From assembly GCA_900754745.1 (NCBI GenBank), contig CAAEEB010000095.1, positions 1-20,370 on the forward strand: DNA of 20,370 nucleotides, read 5' to 3'. Made by a program: the position numbers and the translations under genes. Origin of the DNA: an uncultured Collinsella sp. (GTDB lineage Bacteria; Actinomycetota; Coriobacteriia; Coriobacteriales; Coriobacteriaceae). Each line of letters begins with the position of its first letter. Within the stretch, counting starts at the first letter, position 1. Shown piece by piece: positions 11,439 through 19,004 of the stretch. The notes under the pieces are model-generated. The model had not been told where the DNA came from and ran no database searches. It saw only the letters and a program-made list of their open reading frames with translations.

Positions 11439-11594
11439 GAGCATCCTCATTCATATCGCTTGCGAGCATCCATAGTATCAGCCACGGTCCCAAAACGGGC
11501 CGCGCCCCGGCAATCATCACCGAACGAAACGGATGAACGGTCCCGCGTTTGGGACTTCACCACAACGCCTGCCATGGCGCTCGCTAAGCGTAGA

Positions 11595-11630
11595 AAACAA
11601 AAGGGCGCCCTGGTCTCCCAGAGCGCCCTT
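11595..11630 (-). terminator. strong terminator of the rpsF-ssb-rpsR-rplI operon
   Basis: On the minus strand AAGGGCGCTCTGG (11618-11630) pairs over 13 bp, with one G-U pair, with CCAGGGCGCCCTT (11601-11613). The loop is GAGA, a GNRA tetraloop, and the tail reads TTGTTTTC. It lies about 30 bases past the rplI stop codon and before dnaB. Confidence 0.9.
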
Positions 11631-11662
11631 CTTAGAACAAGATTGTTGCGTTGCAGCAAATG

Positions 11663-12196
11663 CTACTCGGCAGCAGCCTCAGTCTCGACCTCGGCGGTCT
11701 CGGCCTCGGCGACCTCAGCGGCCTCCTCAGCCTCGGCAGCGAGCTCCTCGGCGGTAACGCCAACGAGAACGACAACCTCGGCCTTGATCTCGCGGTACAG
11801 CGAGATGGCAACGGTGTGGGCACCGGCAACCTTGATGGGCTTACCGAGCTCGACGCGCTTGCGGTCGATGTCCATACCGAGCTGAGCCTTGATGGCGTCA
11901 GCGATCATAGCGGCGGTAACGGAGCCAAAGAGGATGCCCTCGTCGCCGACCTTGACGTCAACGGTGACCGTCTTGCCCTCGAAGGCAGCCTTGGTCTCGT
12001 TGGCGGTAGCCAGACGAACGGCCTCGCGCTTGGCGATGTTGTTGCGACGCTCGTCAAGCTGCTTGAGGTTGCCCTTGGTGGCGGCAACAGCGAGCTTCTT
12101 GGGGAACAGGAAGTTCTCAGCGTAACCCTGAGCGACCTCTACGACGTCACCCTCGCCGCCCTTGCCCTTGATCTCATCGAGAAGAATAACCTTCAT
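11663..12196 (-). CDS. rplI: ribosomal protein bL9
   Basis: bL9 binds 23S rRNA at the base of the L1 stalk and spans the ribosome surface. The N-terminal domain MKVILLDEIKGKGGEGDVVE (1-20) with YAENFLFPKKLA is textbook, followed by the long connecting helix (about 42-75) and the C-terminal RNA-binding domain to about residue 148. A further tail of about 29 residues is almost only Ala, Glu, Val and Thr (EELAAEAEEAAEVAEAE is typical). It makes the protein 177 aa against about 150 usual. Start at ATG 12196, 15 bases after the rpsR stop codon, with AAGGGAGA upstream. It is the last gene of the operon. Confidence 0.97.
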   Translation of the reverse strand: MKVILLDEIKGKGGEGDVVEVAQGYAENFLFPKKLAVAATKGNLKQLDERRNNIAKREAVRLATANETKAAFEGKTVTVDVKVGDEGILFGSVTAAMIADAIKAQLGMDIDRKRVELGKPIKVAGAHTVAISLYREIKAEVVVLVGVTAEELAAEAEEAAEVAEAETAEVETEAAAE

Positions 12197-12211
12197 GATG
12201 CGTCTCCCTTC

Positions 12212-12478
12212 TTAGCCGCGGTCGCGGTTGCCACGAGAGGAAACCACGGGGACGGTGTACGGCAGGAGAGCCATCTCGCGGGCGCGCTTGATGGCGTTGG
12301 CGATGTCATGCTGATGCTGCGTGCAAGCGCCAGTGACGCGACGGGGCTTGATCTTGCCACGGTCGGTCATGTACTTACGGAGAAGCTGAGTGTCCTTATA
12401 GTCGATGAACTCAGTGTTCTCCTTGCAGAACTGGCAGTACTTACGACGCGGCTGACGTGCAGAAAAATCATTAGCCAT
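12212..12478 (-). CDS. rpsR: ribosomal protein bS18, zinc-ribbon type
   Basis: bS18 pairs with bS6 on the platform of the 30S subunit. The start at 12478 gives 88 aa beginning [20 protein letters not shown] lies nine bases upstream. The conserved core [18 protein letters not shown] and PRRVTG is intact. CQFC near residue 15 together with the later Cys and His in GACTQHQH marks the zinc-binding (C+) form, in contrast to zinc-free paralogues that some actinobacteria make under zinc limitation. The upstream frame is open to 12529 but carries no ribosome site. A UUCG hairpin (12503-12518) stands before the gene. Confidence 0.96.
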   Translation of the reverse strand: MANDFSARQPRRKYCQFCKENTEFIDYKDTQLLRKYMTDRGKIKPRRVTGACTQHQHDIANAIKRAREMALLPYTVPVVSSRGNRDRG

Positions 12479-12502
12479 GTCAAAATACCTTTCGTTTGGC
12501 AA

Positions 12503-12518
12503 CTTCGGCGAACCGAAG
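12503..12518 (-). promoter_or_regulatory. UUCG-tetraloop hairpin in the ssb-rpsR gap
   Basis: CTTCGG-TTCG-CCGAAG on the minus strand forms a 6-bp stem with the very stable UUCG loop, 24 bases before rpsR. No U-run follows, so it is probably an mRNA stability or processing structure, not a terminator. Confidence 0.55.
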
Positions 12519-12550
12519 CCGCCTCTCACTCAAAAATAGGTGAACAGCCC

Positions 12551-13003
12551 TTAAAACGGGATGTCCTCATCGTAGACGTCGACCGCGGGCGGCGTAGCCA
12601 CCGGTGCGGCAGGACGTGCTGCGGGCGCGGGAGCTGCGGGGGCGTAACCGCCCTGATCGTAGCCACCCTGGCCACCACGGGAGCTCATAAACTCGATCTC
12701 ATCGACGATGACCTCAAGCTTGCTCCGGCGCTGGCCGTCGCGCTCCCAAGAGCTGTAGCGCAGCTTGCCCTCGATCGCAACCTTGGTTCCCTTTGCCAGG
12801 AAACGGCTCACGGCCTCGGCGCGCGTGCCGAACATAGTGCAGTCGACAAAGTTGGGATAGTCCTCCCACTCGCCAGTCTGCGGGTTGCGGCGACGATCGT
12901 TCACGGCGACGCCAAAGGACAGAACCTGGGTTCCGCCGGCGGTGGCGCGCAGCTCGGGATCACGCGTGAGGTTACCGGTGATGTTCACTCGATTGATGCT
13001 CAT
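12551..13003 (-). CDS. ssb: single-stranded DNA-binding protein
   Basis: SSB coats single-stranded DNA as a tetramer during replication and repair and recruits partners through its tail. The OB fold takes up about residues 1-110 (MSINRVNITGNLTRDPELR, then SFGVAVNDR, and the end of the fold at LEVIVDEIEFM). A Gly/Pro/Ala-rich linker with Q and Y follows. The acidic tip DVYDEDIPF ends in the conserved DIPF that binds partner proteins. 150 aa is normal for actinobacterial SSB. GAGGA stands 11 bases before ATG. The gene lies between rpsF and rpsR, its classical place, so it is expressed with the ribosomal proteins. Confidence 0.97.
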   Translation of the reverse strand: MSINRVNITGNLTRDPELRATAGGTQVLSFGVAVNDRRRNPQTGEWEDYPNFVDCTMFGTRAEAVSRFLAKGTKVAIEGKLRYSSWERDGQRRSKLEVIVDEIEFMSSRGGQGGYDQGGYAPAAPAPAARPAAPVATPPAVDVYDEDIPF

Positions 13004-13051
13004 AACTCACTACTTCCTCTTGGGGCACAAGCCCAGTCCAAAACGACAGTC

Positions 13052-13345
13052 TTACTCCTGGTCGTCGCGACGGACGATCATGTGGCGGACCACAGCGTCG
13101 GTGATGCGCAGGACGCGATCAAGCTCGGCGATCTGGGTAGGATCTGCGTGGAAGTTGATGAGGGTGTAGTCACCATCGGTGAGGTCGTTGATCTCGTAGG
13201 CGAGCTTGCGCTTGCCCCACTCGTCAACGGAGTCGACCTTGCCAGCGCCCTCGGCGATCGTGGTATCGATACGCTTCATAACAGCGAGACGAGTCTCGGG
13301 GTCGAGCGACGGGTCAACAAAGAACAGCAGTTCATAAGCCTTCAT
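13052..13345 (-). CDS. rpsF: ribosomal protein bS6
   Basis: bS6 binds the 30S platform together with bS18. The start at ATG 13345 (MKAYELLFFVDPS) has GGAGGTG five bases upstream and gives 97 aa, the usual length. The core WGKRKLAYEINDLTDGDYTLINF is intact. No long poly-Glu tail like that of the E. coli protein is present; it ends RRDDQE. It is the first gene of the operon, after a 65-base leader with a hairpin (13372-13400) and a good promoter (13417-13445). Confidence 0.97.
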   Translation of the reverse strand: MKAYELLFFVDPSLDPETRLAVMKRIDTTIAEGAGKVDSVDEWGKRKLAYEINDLTDGDYTLINFHADPTQIAELDRVLRITDAVVRHMIVRRDDQE

Positions 13346-13371
13346 ATTGTCACCTCCTCTGGGCAAATGTG

Positions 13372-13400
13372 GCTTCAGGTCGTGAAGGTGCGCCTGAAGC
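13372..13400 (-). promoter_or_regulatory. leader hairpin of the rpsF operon
   Basis: GCTTCAGG and CCTGAAGC form a perfect 8-bp stem with a 13-base loop between the promoter and the rpsF ribosome site. The position suits autoregulation by bS6:bS18, known in many bacteria. I do not see the CCG trinucleotide typical of that motif in the loop, so the role is open. Confidence 0.45.
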
Positions 13401-13416
13401 AGGAAAAGACTTGGTA

Positions 13417-13445
13417 ATAATATCTTTCAACCTCCCAGGCTGCAA
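13417..13445 (-). promoter_or_regulatory. sigma-70-type promoter of rpsF-ssb-rpsR-rplI
   Basis: TTGCAG (13440-13445) and TATTAT (13417-13422) on the minus strand are separated by exactly 17 bases. Transcription would start near 13410, about 65 bases before the rpsF ATG. Confidence 0.7.
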
Positions 13446-13795
13446 GAATATGCAGCTACAACCTCATGACCTCCACATATGTCCATACTCACACGGCACT
13501 TCATGCGTCTTCCAACCAAATGCTGACCAAATGCTTGACGAATCTGTGGACAAGATACGGCGCTGCGGGGACAAACCAAATCAAACCGCAGGTCAGCAAT
13601 TGCAGGGCTGTGGTCGCGAACTGCATACCAGTGGTTCACAACACCGTTCAAAGATTTTTAAAATTGCTGCCACGTCGTTTATAAATACTCATTTTGAACA
13701 ATTTGCCGCATGCAACCCTGCTGGTCAGAGCCCGTTTTTGGCCTCCTAGATCCCGCCACGAAGCCAAGCGTTTCAAAAAATGCCAACTTTTCTGT
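13446..13795. other. 350-base intergenic stretch with no gene, one DnaA-box-like 9-mer and a direct repeat
   Basis: This stretch lies between the divergent rpsF and tRNA-Ser promoters. I find no credible coding frame. It is richer in A+T than its surroundings (for example the segment 13651-13700). It holds a tandem direct repeat ACCAAATGCT (13515-13524 and 13526-13535, 11-bp period) and TGTGGACAA (13545-13553), the complement of TTGTCCACA. No cluster of such boxes is seen. Confidence 0.6.
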
Positions 13796-13823
13796 TTGCA
13801 GTTTGCGATTCCTCGTGTATACT
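13796..13823 (+). promoter_or_regulatory. promoter of tRNA-Ser(GGA)
   Basis: TTGCAG (13796-13801) and TATACT (13818-13823) are spaced 16 bases; TTTGCA one base earlier gives 17. The tRNA begins 17 bases after the -10, so the primary transcript would have a 5' leader of about ten bases. Confidence 0.7.
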
Positions 13824-13839
13824 GACTTTCGCATTTAAC

Positions 13840-13930
13840 GGAGAGTTGTCCGAGTGGCCGAAGGAGCACGATTGGAAATCGTGTAGGCGTCAAAAGCGTC
13901 TCCAGGGTTCAAATCCCTGACTCTCCGCCA
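13840..13930 (+). tRNA. tRNA-Ser(GGA)
   Basis: The acceptor arms GGAGAGT and ACTCTCC pair perfectly. The anticodon loop TTGGAAA carries GGA, reading UCC/UCU. A long variable arm and the T-loop GTTCAAAT mark a class II serine tRNA. CCA is encoded (13928-13930). It is followed by its own terminator. Confidence 0.97.
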
Positions 13931-13939
13931 GTTAATTCC

Positions 13940-13969
13940 AAAGCAGGCCTTCGAGCCTGCTTTGTTTTT
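13940..13969 (+). terminator. terminator after tRNA-Ser(GGA)
   Basis: AAAGCAGGC and GCCTGCTTT pair over 9 bp around CTTCGA, followed by GTTTTT. It lies ten bases after the tRNA. Confidence 0.85.
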
Positions 13970-13978
13970 ACCCCACGC

Positions 13979-14069
13979 GGAGGGGTGGCAGAGTGGTTGA
14001 ATGCGGCGGTCTCGAAAACCGTTTGGCCTGTATAAGGTCACGAGGGTTCGAATCCCTCCTCCTCCGCCA
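13979..14069 (+). tRNA. tRNA-Ser(CGA)
   Basis: Acceptor arms GGAGGGG and CTCCTCC pair with one G-U. The anticodon loop CTCGAAA carries CGA, reading UCG. A long variable arm and the T-loop GTTCGAAT are present, and CCA is encoded (14067-14069). It starts only nine bases after the preceding terminator, with no clear promoter of its own, so it may depend on readthrough. Its last 25 bases before CA are repeated in inverted form at 14134-14158. Confidence 0.97.
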
Positions 14070-14080
14070 TTTTGGTTGAG

Positions 14081-14112
14081 AAAGCTCCCGGGAATGGGAG
14101 CTTTTTTGTTTT
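14081..14112 (+). terminator. terminator after tRNA-Ser(CGA)
   Basis: AAAGCTCCC and GGGAGCTTT pair over 9 bp around GGGAAT, followed by TTT and GTTTT. It lies 11 bases past the tRNA. Confidence 0.88.
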
Positions 14113-14133
14113 GAGTCCCTAACAAGCAAATAC

Positions 14134-14158
14134 GGCGCAGGAGGAGGGATTCGAACCC
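14134..14158 (-). repeat. inverted partial copy of the tRNA-Ser(CGA) 3' end
   Basis: On the minus strand these 25 bases equal 14044-14068 of tRNA-Ser(CGA), T-arm through the base before the terminal CA, at 24 of 25 positions (difference at 14138). The rest of a tRNA is missing: no D-arm or anticodon arm can be built on either side. Such 3'-end fragments are typical attachment-site remnants of integrated elements, but the inverted orientation is unusual and no integrase is in the window. Confidence 0.8.
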
Positions 14159-14273
14159 GCCAGGGCGCAGAGCGTTAAGAAAACGCGCCAGTGGCGCGTT
14201 TTTAGCGCAGCGCGGTCGGCGTAAGCCGACCGGATAAATTTTGAGCGCTGCTCAAAATTTAGACATCCCTCCT
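14142..14273. repeat. structured element: three perfect hairpins inside a 9-bp inverted repeat
   Basis: AGGAGGGAT (14142-14150) and ATCCCTCCT (14265-14273) enclose three consecutive perfect palindromes. Hairpin 1 is AAAACGCGCCA-G-TGGCGCGTTTT (14180-14202). Hairpin 2 has arms CGGTCGGC and GCCGACCG around GTAA (14213-14232). Hairpin 3 has 12-bp arms TAAATTTTGAGC and GCTCAAAATTTA around GCT (14235-14261). The left outer arm is part of the inverted tRNA-Ser fragment. There is no coding frame of note. It could be a tRNA-derived palindromic repeat, a folded-DNA recognition site or an uncharacterised RNA. Hairpin 1 alone could act as a bidirectional terminator. Confidence 0.65.
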
Positions 14274-14314
14274 ATTCAGCCACGCCACCATCGCATTCAG
14301 CATCAACCCAGATC

Positions 14315-14385
14315 TCCAAACATGTACACCACCCTCCAAAAACGATATTTTTCGACATCTTTGGAGGCTGATGTACATGTTTGGA
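14315..14385. repeat. 71-bp nested palindrome upstream of the TRIC gene
   Basis: Outer arms TCCAAACATGTACA (14315-14328) and TGTACATGTTTGGA (14372-14385) are perfect over 14 bp. After 4-base unpaired segments, CCTCCAAA (14333-14340) and TTTGGAGG (14360-14367) pair over 8 bp. Both pairs share one centre at 14350. No U-run follows, so it is not a simple terminator. It resembles a dispersed intergenic palindrome; copy number cannot be judged here. Confidence 0.65.
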
Positions 14386-14497
14386 ACCTATGACCGCACC
14401 CAGTCCCGACCGTTTGCCGAGCAGTAGGGTCGCAATCGGCGCCGAACATGTACTATGTACGGGCATTGTCCACACCCGTAACTCAAAGGAACCCATC
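14386..14497 (+). promoter_or_regulatory. upstream region of the TRIC gene with CATGTAC repeats and a TTGTCCACA 9-mer
   Basis: CATGTAC (14447-14453) is followed by TATGTAC (14454-14460), echoing the arms of the neighbouring palindrome. TACTAT (14451-14456) could be a -10, but no good -35 stands before it. TTGTCCACA (14466-14474) matches the actinobacterial DnaA box. AAAGGA (14485-14490) is the ribosome site of the next gene. Confidence 0.35.
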
Positions 14498-15187
14498 TTG
14501 CCCGTCGTCGCCGCTATAACCGTTACCTCACATGCCTCGGATGCCATGGTCGCTATTCCCTTTTGGCTCGAGATGTTCGCTGTTGTCGCGGCATCGATCT
14601 CGGGCGTGCTGGTCGCGCGCGAGCACAAGCTTGACCTGGTGGGCGCGGTCGCACTCGCCGTGGTCTGCGGTCTGGGCGGCGGTCTTTTGCGCGATATGAC
14701 ACTCCAGGTCGGCAACGTCTACATCCTCAACCAGCCGATGGCACTCCCGCTTTCCATTGCCACGGCGGCCATCATCTACATCTTCCCGGCAATCGTCGAT
14801 AAACCCGAGAAACTCATCCCATTGCTCGACATCATCTCAGTCGGCATCTATGCGGCAACTGGCGCAGACAAGGCGCTGGTCTACGGCTTTGCGCCGGCGG
14901 TGTGCATCATGATGGGCTTCTTCACCGCGGTGGGTGGCGGCATGTTGCGCGACGGCTTTATGGGCGTGGTTCCGGGCATTTTCCAACGCACTAACTTTTA
15001 TGCCATCGCGGCCATCGCCGGATCGGCAAGCTATGTAAGCCTCGTCATGAGTGGCTTGGTCAGCAATGTCGCCGCGCTAGTCGTATGCGTTGTCGTGACC
15101 ATGGGTCTGCGCTGGCTCTCACTGCGCTTTGACATCAAAAGTCCCACCGAGGACGACATCGCGCGTTTTTTGCATCGCAAAAAGTAG
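14498..15187 (+). CDS. TRIC/UPF0126-family membrane protein (YicG/YadS-like)
   Basis: The family forms trimeric cation channels; prokaryotic members have been called glycine transporters or TRIC channels, and the physiological role here is unknown. The 229-aa product is nearly all transmembrane, with about seven helices in two homologous halves. Each half carries the hallmark Gly-rich kink and RD: GGGLLRD (60-66) and GGGMLRD (146-152). The end ARFLHRKK is cytoplasmic and basic. I chose TTG at 14498, because AAAGGA stands seven bases before it; ATG at 14546 (MVAIPFWLEM) is the alternative and would still keep the first helix. The open frame further upstream overlaps the palindrome and is not believed. 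With the next gene it forms the only plus-strand protein block of the window. Confidence 0.93.
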   Translation: MPVVAAITVTSHASDAMVAIPFWLEMFAVVAASISGVLVAREHKLDLVGAVALAVVCGLGGGLLRDMTLQVGNVYILNQPMALPLSIATAAIIYIFPAIVDKPEKLIPLLDIISVGIYAATGADKALVYGFAPAVCIMMGFFTAVGGGMLRDGFMGVVPGIFQRTNFYAIAAIAGSASYVSLVMSGLVSNVAALVVCVVVTMGLRWLSLRFDIKSPTEDDIARFLHRKK

Positions 15188-15256
15188 ACAGCACGGCACA
15201 ACCCTTCGAAATGCAACCGAGAGGTTCTTTTAGAGCACCCGCGCGTTGGGTACCCT

Positions 15257-15281
15257 GTTAGATACATGTCGAGTATCTAAC
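15257..15281 (+). promoter_or_regulatory. 9-bp perfect dyad touching the ribosome site of the next gene
   Basis: GTTAGATAC (15257-15265) and GTATCTAAC (15273-15281) flank seven bases. GAAGGA, the Shine-Dalgarno of the next gene, starts at the very next base. The left arm contains TAGATA, a possible -10. It may be an operator for a dimeric repressor or an mRNA hairpin next to the ribosome site. Confidence 0.5.
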
Positions 15282-15293
15282 GAAGGATTCACT

Positions 15294-16439
15294 ATGCCTT
15301 GCAACCTAGCACCGTCGTCCCGGCGCCGTAAAGCGCGTGGCCGCATCGCCCTCCTGTTCGCACTGATTGTGCTTGCGCTGACCGTACTTCCCACGGCTTC
15401 GTTCGCCGGCACGGACACCGCAGGCAACGTACTTGCGACCGACAATGACGCCAATCCGTCCGGCGTCGAAGGCGACCTGTACTGGGCCGGTCAGAGCCTC
15501 AACCTGGACGACACCTCCATCGACCGCGATATCATCGCGGCGGGCGACAGCCTTTCGATTCGCGACTGCACCGTGGGTGGCGCCGTTCGCCTGGCGGCGC
15601 GCACCATCGACATCGCCAAAACCACGATCGATGGCAGTGTGACGGTAGCTGGCCAGCATGTCGTGCTCAACACCGGTAGCACCGCCAGCTGTTTTTACGC
15701 GATGGGCGAGACGGTTGCCCTGCGCGGCTCTGCCAAGTCGGCAGCGCTCGCAGGCAGTACGGTAACCATTGACGGCACCGTCGATGGCGATGTCGAGGTC
15801 TGGGCCGACAAGCTCATCTTGGGTAAAAACGCCCGCATCACCGGCACCGTGAGCGCGCATGTTTCCGAGGACCCCGAGCGCGCCGCAGGAGCCGAGGTCG
15901 GCGCGCTCAAGATCGACCGCACCGAGAACGAGAACACCTCTACGGTTAACGACACCATCGGCGGCATCGTGGCCGCAGCCCTGTCGACTTGCTTTATCGC
16001 CCTGTTGCTCGAGCTCGTCTTTCCGCGTGCGACCGCCAGCGCCGCCGGAATGCTCCACCAGCGCCCCACGCCCCTGTGGATGAGCGGTCTTTTGGGTACG
16101 ATTGCTGTCGTCCCCGCCGTCCTGCTGCTGATTATCTCGATTGCCGGCCTGTCGCTTGCCGGAGCCCTCTTGTGCGGCGTTATCGGCATCGCGTTGGTGT
16201 CGAGCGCCTTTGCGGGGTGCGCGATCGCCCGCATGGTCGGACACAACCAGAACCGCTACGCCATGGCAGCCGTCGGCGGTGTGGCCGCAGGCGCCCTCAC
16301 AGGACTTCCCCTCATCGGCGACTTCATCAGCGGCGTGGCCTTTGTCTTTATGCTCGGCTACGTTATCCAGATCATCTGGCGCAACGCCCACCTCAAGCCC
16401 CAACAAGCCTCCAACACGCCGGGACTCCCCACCGCCTAG
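15294..16439 (+). CDS. secreted bactofilin-like polymer-forming protein with C-terminal membrane domain
   Basis: The 381-aa product has a signal peptide (RRRKARGR, hydrophobic core to about 33, likely cleavage after SFA at 38). A beta-helix-type region follows at about 60-190, made of short repeats around VTVAG, TVTIDGTVDGDVEV and NARITGTV as in bactofilin/polymer-forming domains. Then come about four transmembrane segments (about 222-243, 263-283, 285-307, 343-362) and a short Pro/Thr tail. Unlike cytoplasmic bactofilins, the repeat domain would face outside, suggesting an envelope-structuring role; this is inference. ATG 15294 has AAGGA six bases upstream; the frame is open further 5' without a ribosome site. 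It shares a bidirectional terminator with typA. Confidence 0.87.
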   Translation: MPCNLAPSSRRRKARGRIALLFALIVLALTVLPTASFAGTDTAGNVLATDNDANPSGVEGDLYWAGQSLNLDDTSIDRDIIAAGDSLSIRDCTVGGAVRLAARTIDIAKTTIDGSVTVAGQHVVLNTGSTASCFYAMGETVALRGSAKSAALAGSTVTIDGTVDGDVEVWADKLILGKNARITGTVSAHVSEDPERAAGAEVGALKIDRTENENTSTVNDTIGGIVAAALSTCFIALLLELVFPRATASAAGMLHQRPTPLWMSGLLGTIAVVPAVLLLIISIAGLSLAGALLCGVIGIALVSSAFAGCAIARMVGHNQNRYAMAAVGGVAAGALTGLPLIGDFISGVAFVFMLGYVIQIIWRNAHLKPQQASNTPGLPTA

Positions 16440-16506
16440 CCGCCAACCACCACAAAAGGGCCAGGCATATTTATGGTGTTGCAAAGCAACCTGACCCCAT
16501 TGCACC

Positions 16507-16545
16507 AAAAAGGGCGCCGACCATTGCGGTCGACGCCCTTTCTTA
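16507..16545. terminator. bidirectional terminator between the bactofilin-like gene and typA
   Basis: AAAGGGCG and CGCCCTTT pair over 8 bp; after one mismatch 5 more pairs close the loop ATTGC. The plus strand ends in TTTCTT and the minus strand in TTTTTGG, so it can serve both converging genes. Confidence 0.88.
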
Positions 16546-16568
16546 TTGGCGGTTATAAGCCCCAGCGA

Positions 16569-18407
<1,839 letters not shown>

Positions 18408-18524
18408 GTAGTTCCCCTATCTTCTATCCATATACAAACGGCACGCGTATGCGACCCACCCAGCAATGCAACGCTCGGCGGGAATATTGAGCCTTTTACC
18501 GAAAACTCGTTTATTTTAGCGATT

Positions 18525-18974
18525 TTAGATGAGAGGGGTTTCCTCGCCTGCAGGTTCAGGGTCGCTCCACATAAAACCATCGCCGGCGCCCATGCCCTCA
18601 TACAGCACATATGCCGAAAAGCCGCTCTCGAGCGTCGTCTCAAAGAAGCTCACGAGTAGAGCGTCATGGTAGCCGCCGTCAATCTCGACGCAGCCGGTAT
18701 AGCCGATGGCATAGCGGGCGATACGGCCCAGGCCCTCGTCCTTAAGGCCCATCTTGTGCTCGGAGATAAAGTTGGTGGCAGCCTCCAGGCATGCCTCCTC
18801 GCCATCCTCGTCGAGCGCCGCCAGATAGCGGTTGGAAGCAGCGTCCTCGATCGCCACAACTACGCCCGGATTCTCGCCGGCGGCAAGGTCGTCCAAGAAC
18901 GCACCAATCAGGTCACACACCATGGCGTCGAGCTCGGCGGAGACGTTACCGGCGTCCTGCATATCCTGTGCCAT
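18525..18974 (-). CDS. small acidic protein of unknown function
   Basis: I do not recognise a family. The 149-aa product starts MAQDMQDAGNVS, is acidic and has no membrane segment or signal peptide. The helical N-terminal part and middle (VVVAIEDAASNRYLAAL, then RIARYAIGYTGCVEIDGG) suggest one alpha/beta domain, and the tail is rich in Gly, Glu and Pro. GGAAGG lies seven bases before ATG. It follows the small membrane-protein gene by 30 bases, so it is probably cotranscribed with it and the DUF151 gene. Codon use resembles the neighbours. Confidence 0.85.
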   Translation of the reverse strand: MAQDMQDAGNVSAELDAMVCDLIGAFLDDLAAGENPGVVVAIEDAASNRYLAALDEDGEEACLEAATNFISEHKMGLKDEGLGRIARYAIGYTGCVEIDGGYHDALLVSFFETTLESGFSAYVLYEGMGAGDGFMWSDPEPAGEETPLI

Positions 18975-19004
18975 CTCTAAACCTTCCCATCGAATCCGGC
19001 GTCG

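Noticed and set aside
13446..13795. Chromosome origin (oriC)
   Set aside because: Only one DnaA-like box is present, no dnaA, dnaN or rpmH is near, and no repeated AT-rich 13-mers are seen.
14134..14230. Complete tRNA gene on the minus strand
   Set aside because: Only the T-arm and 3' acceptor part match; anticodon and D-arms cannot be formed.
14134..14273. Integron attC site or CRISPR array
   Set aside because: No GTTRRRY core pair or integrase was found, and the hairpins differ from each other, so there are no repeat-spacer units.
14272..14715. 147-codon minus-strand frame opposite the 5' end of the TRIC gene
   Set aside because: It runs through the palindrome and over a better-supported gene, has no ribosome site and no recognisable fold.
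16479..16491. Small hairpin GTTGC-AAA-GCAAC after the bactofilin-like gene
   Set aside because: Five pairs only and no U-run; the stronger terminator at 16507-16545 explains the ending.
18408..18524. Promoter of typA
   Set aside because: Several TAAAAT and TATATG-like hexamers occur but none has a convincing -35 at the right distance.
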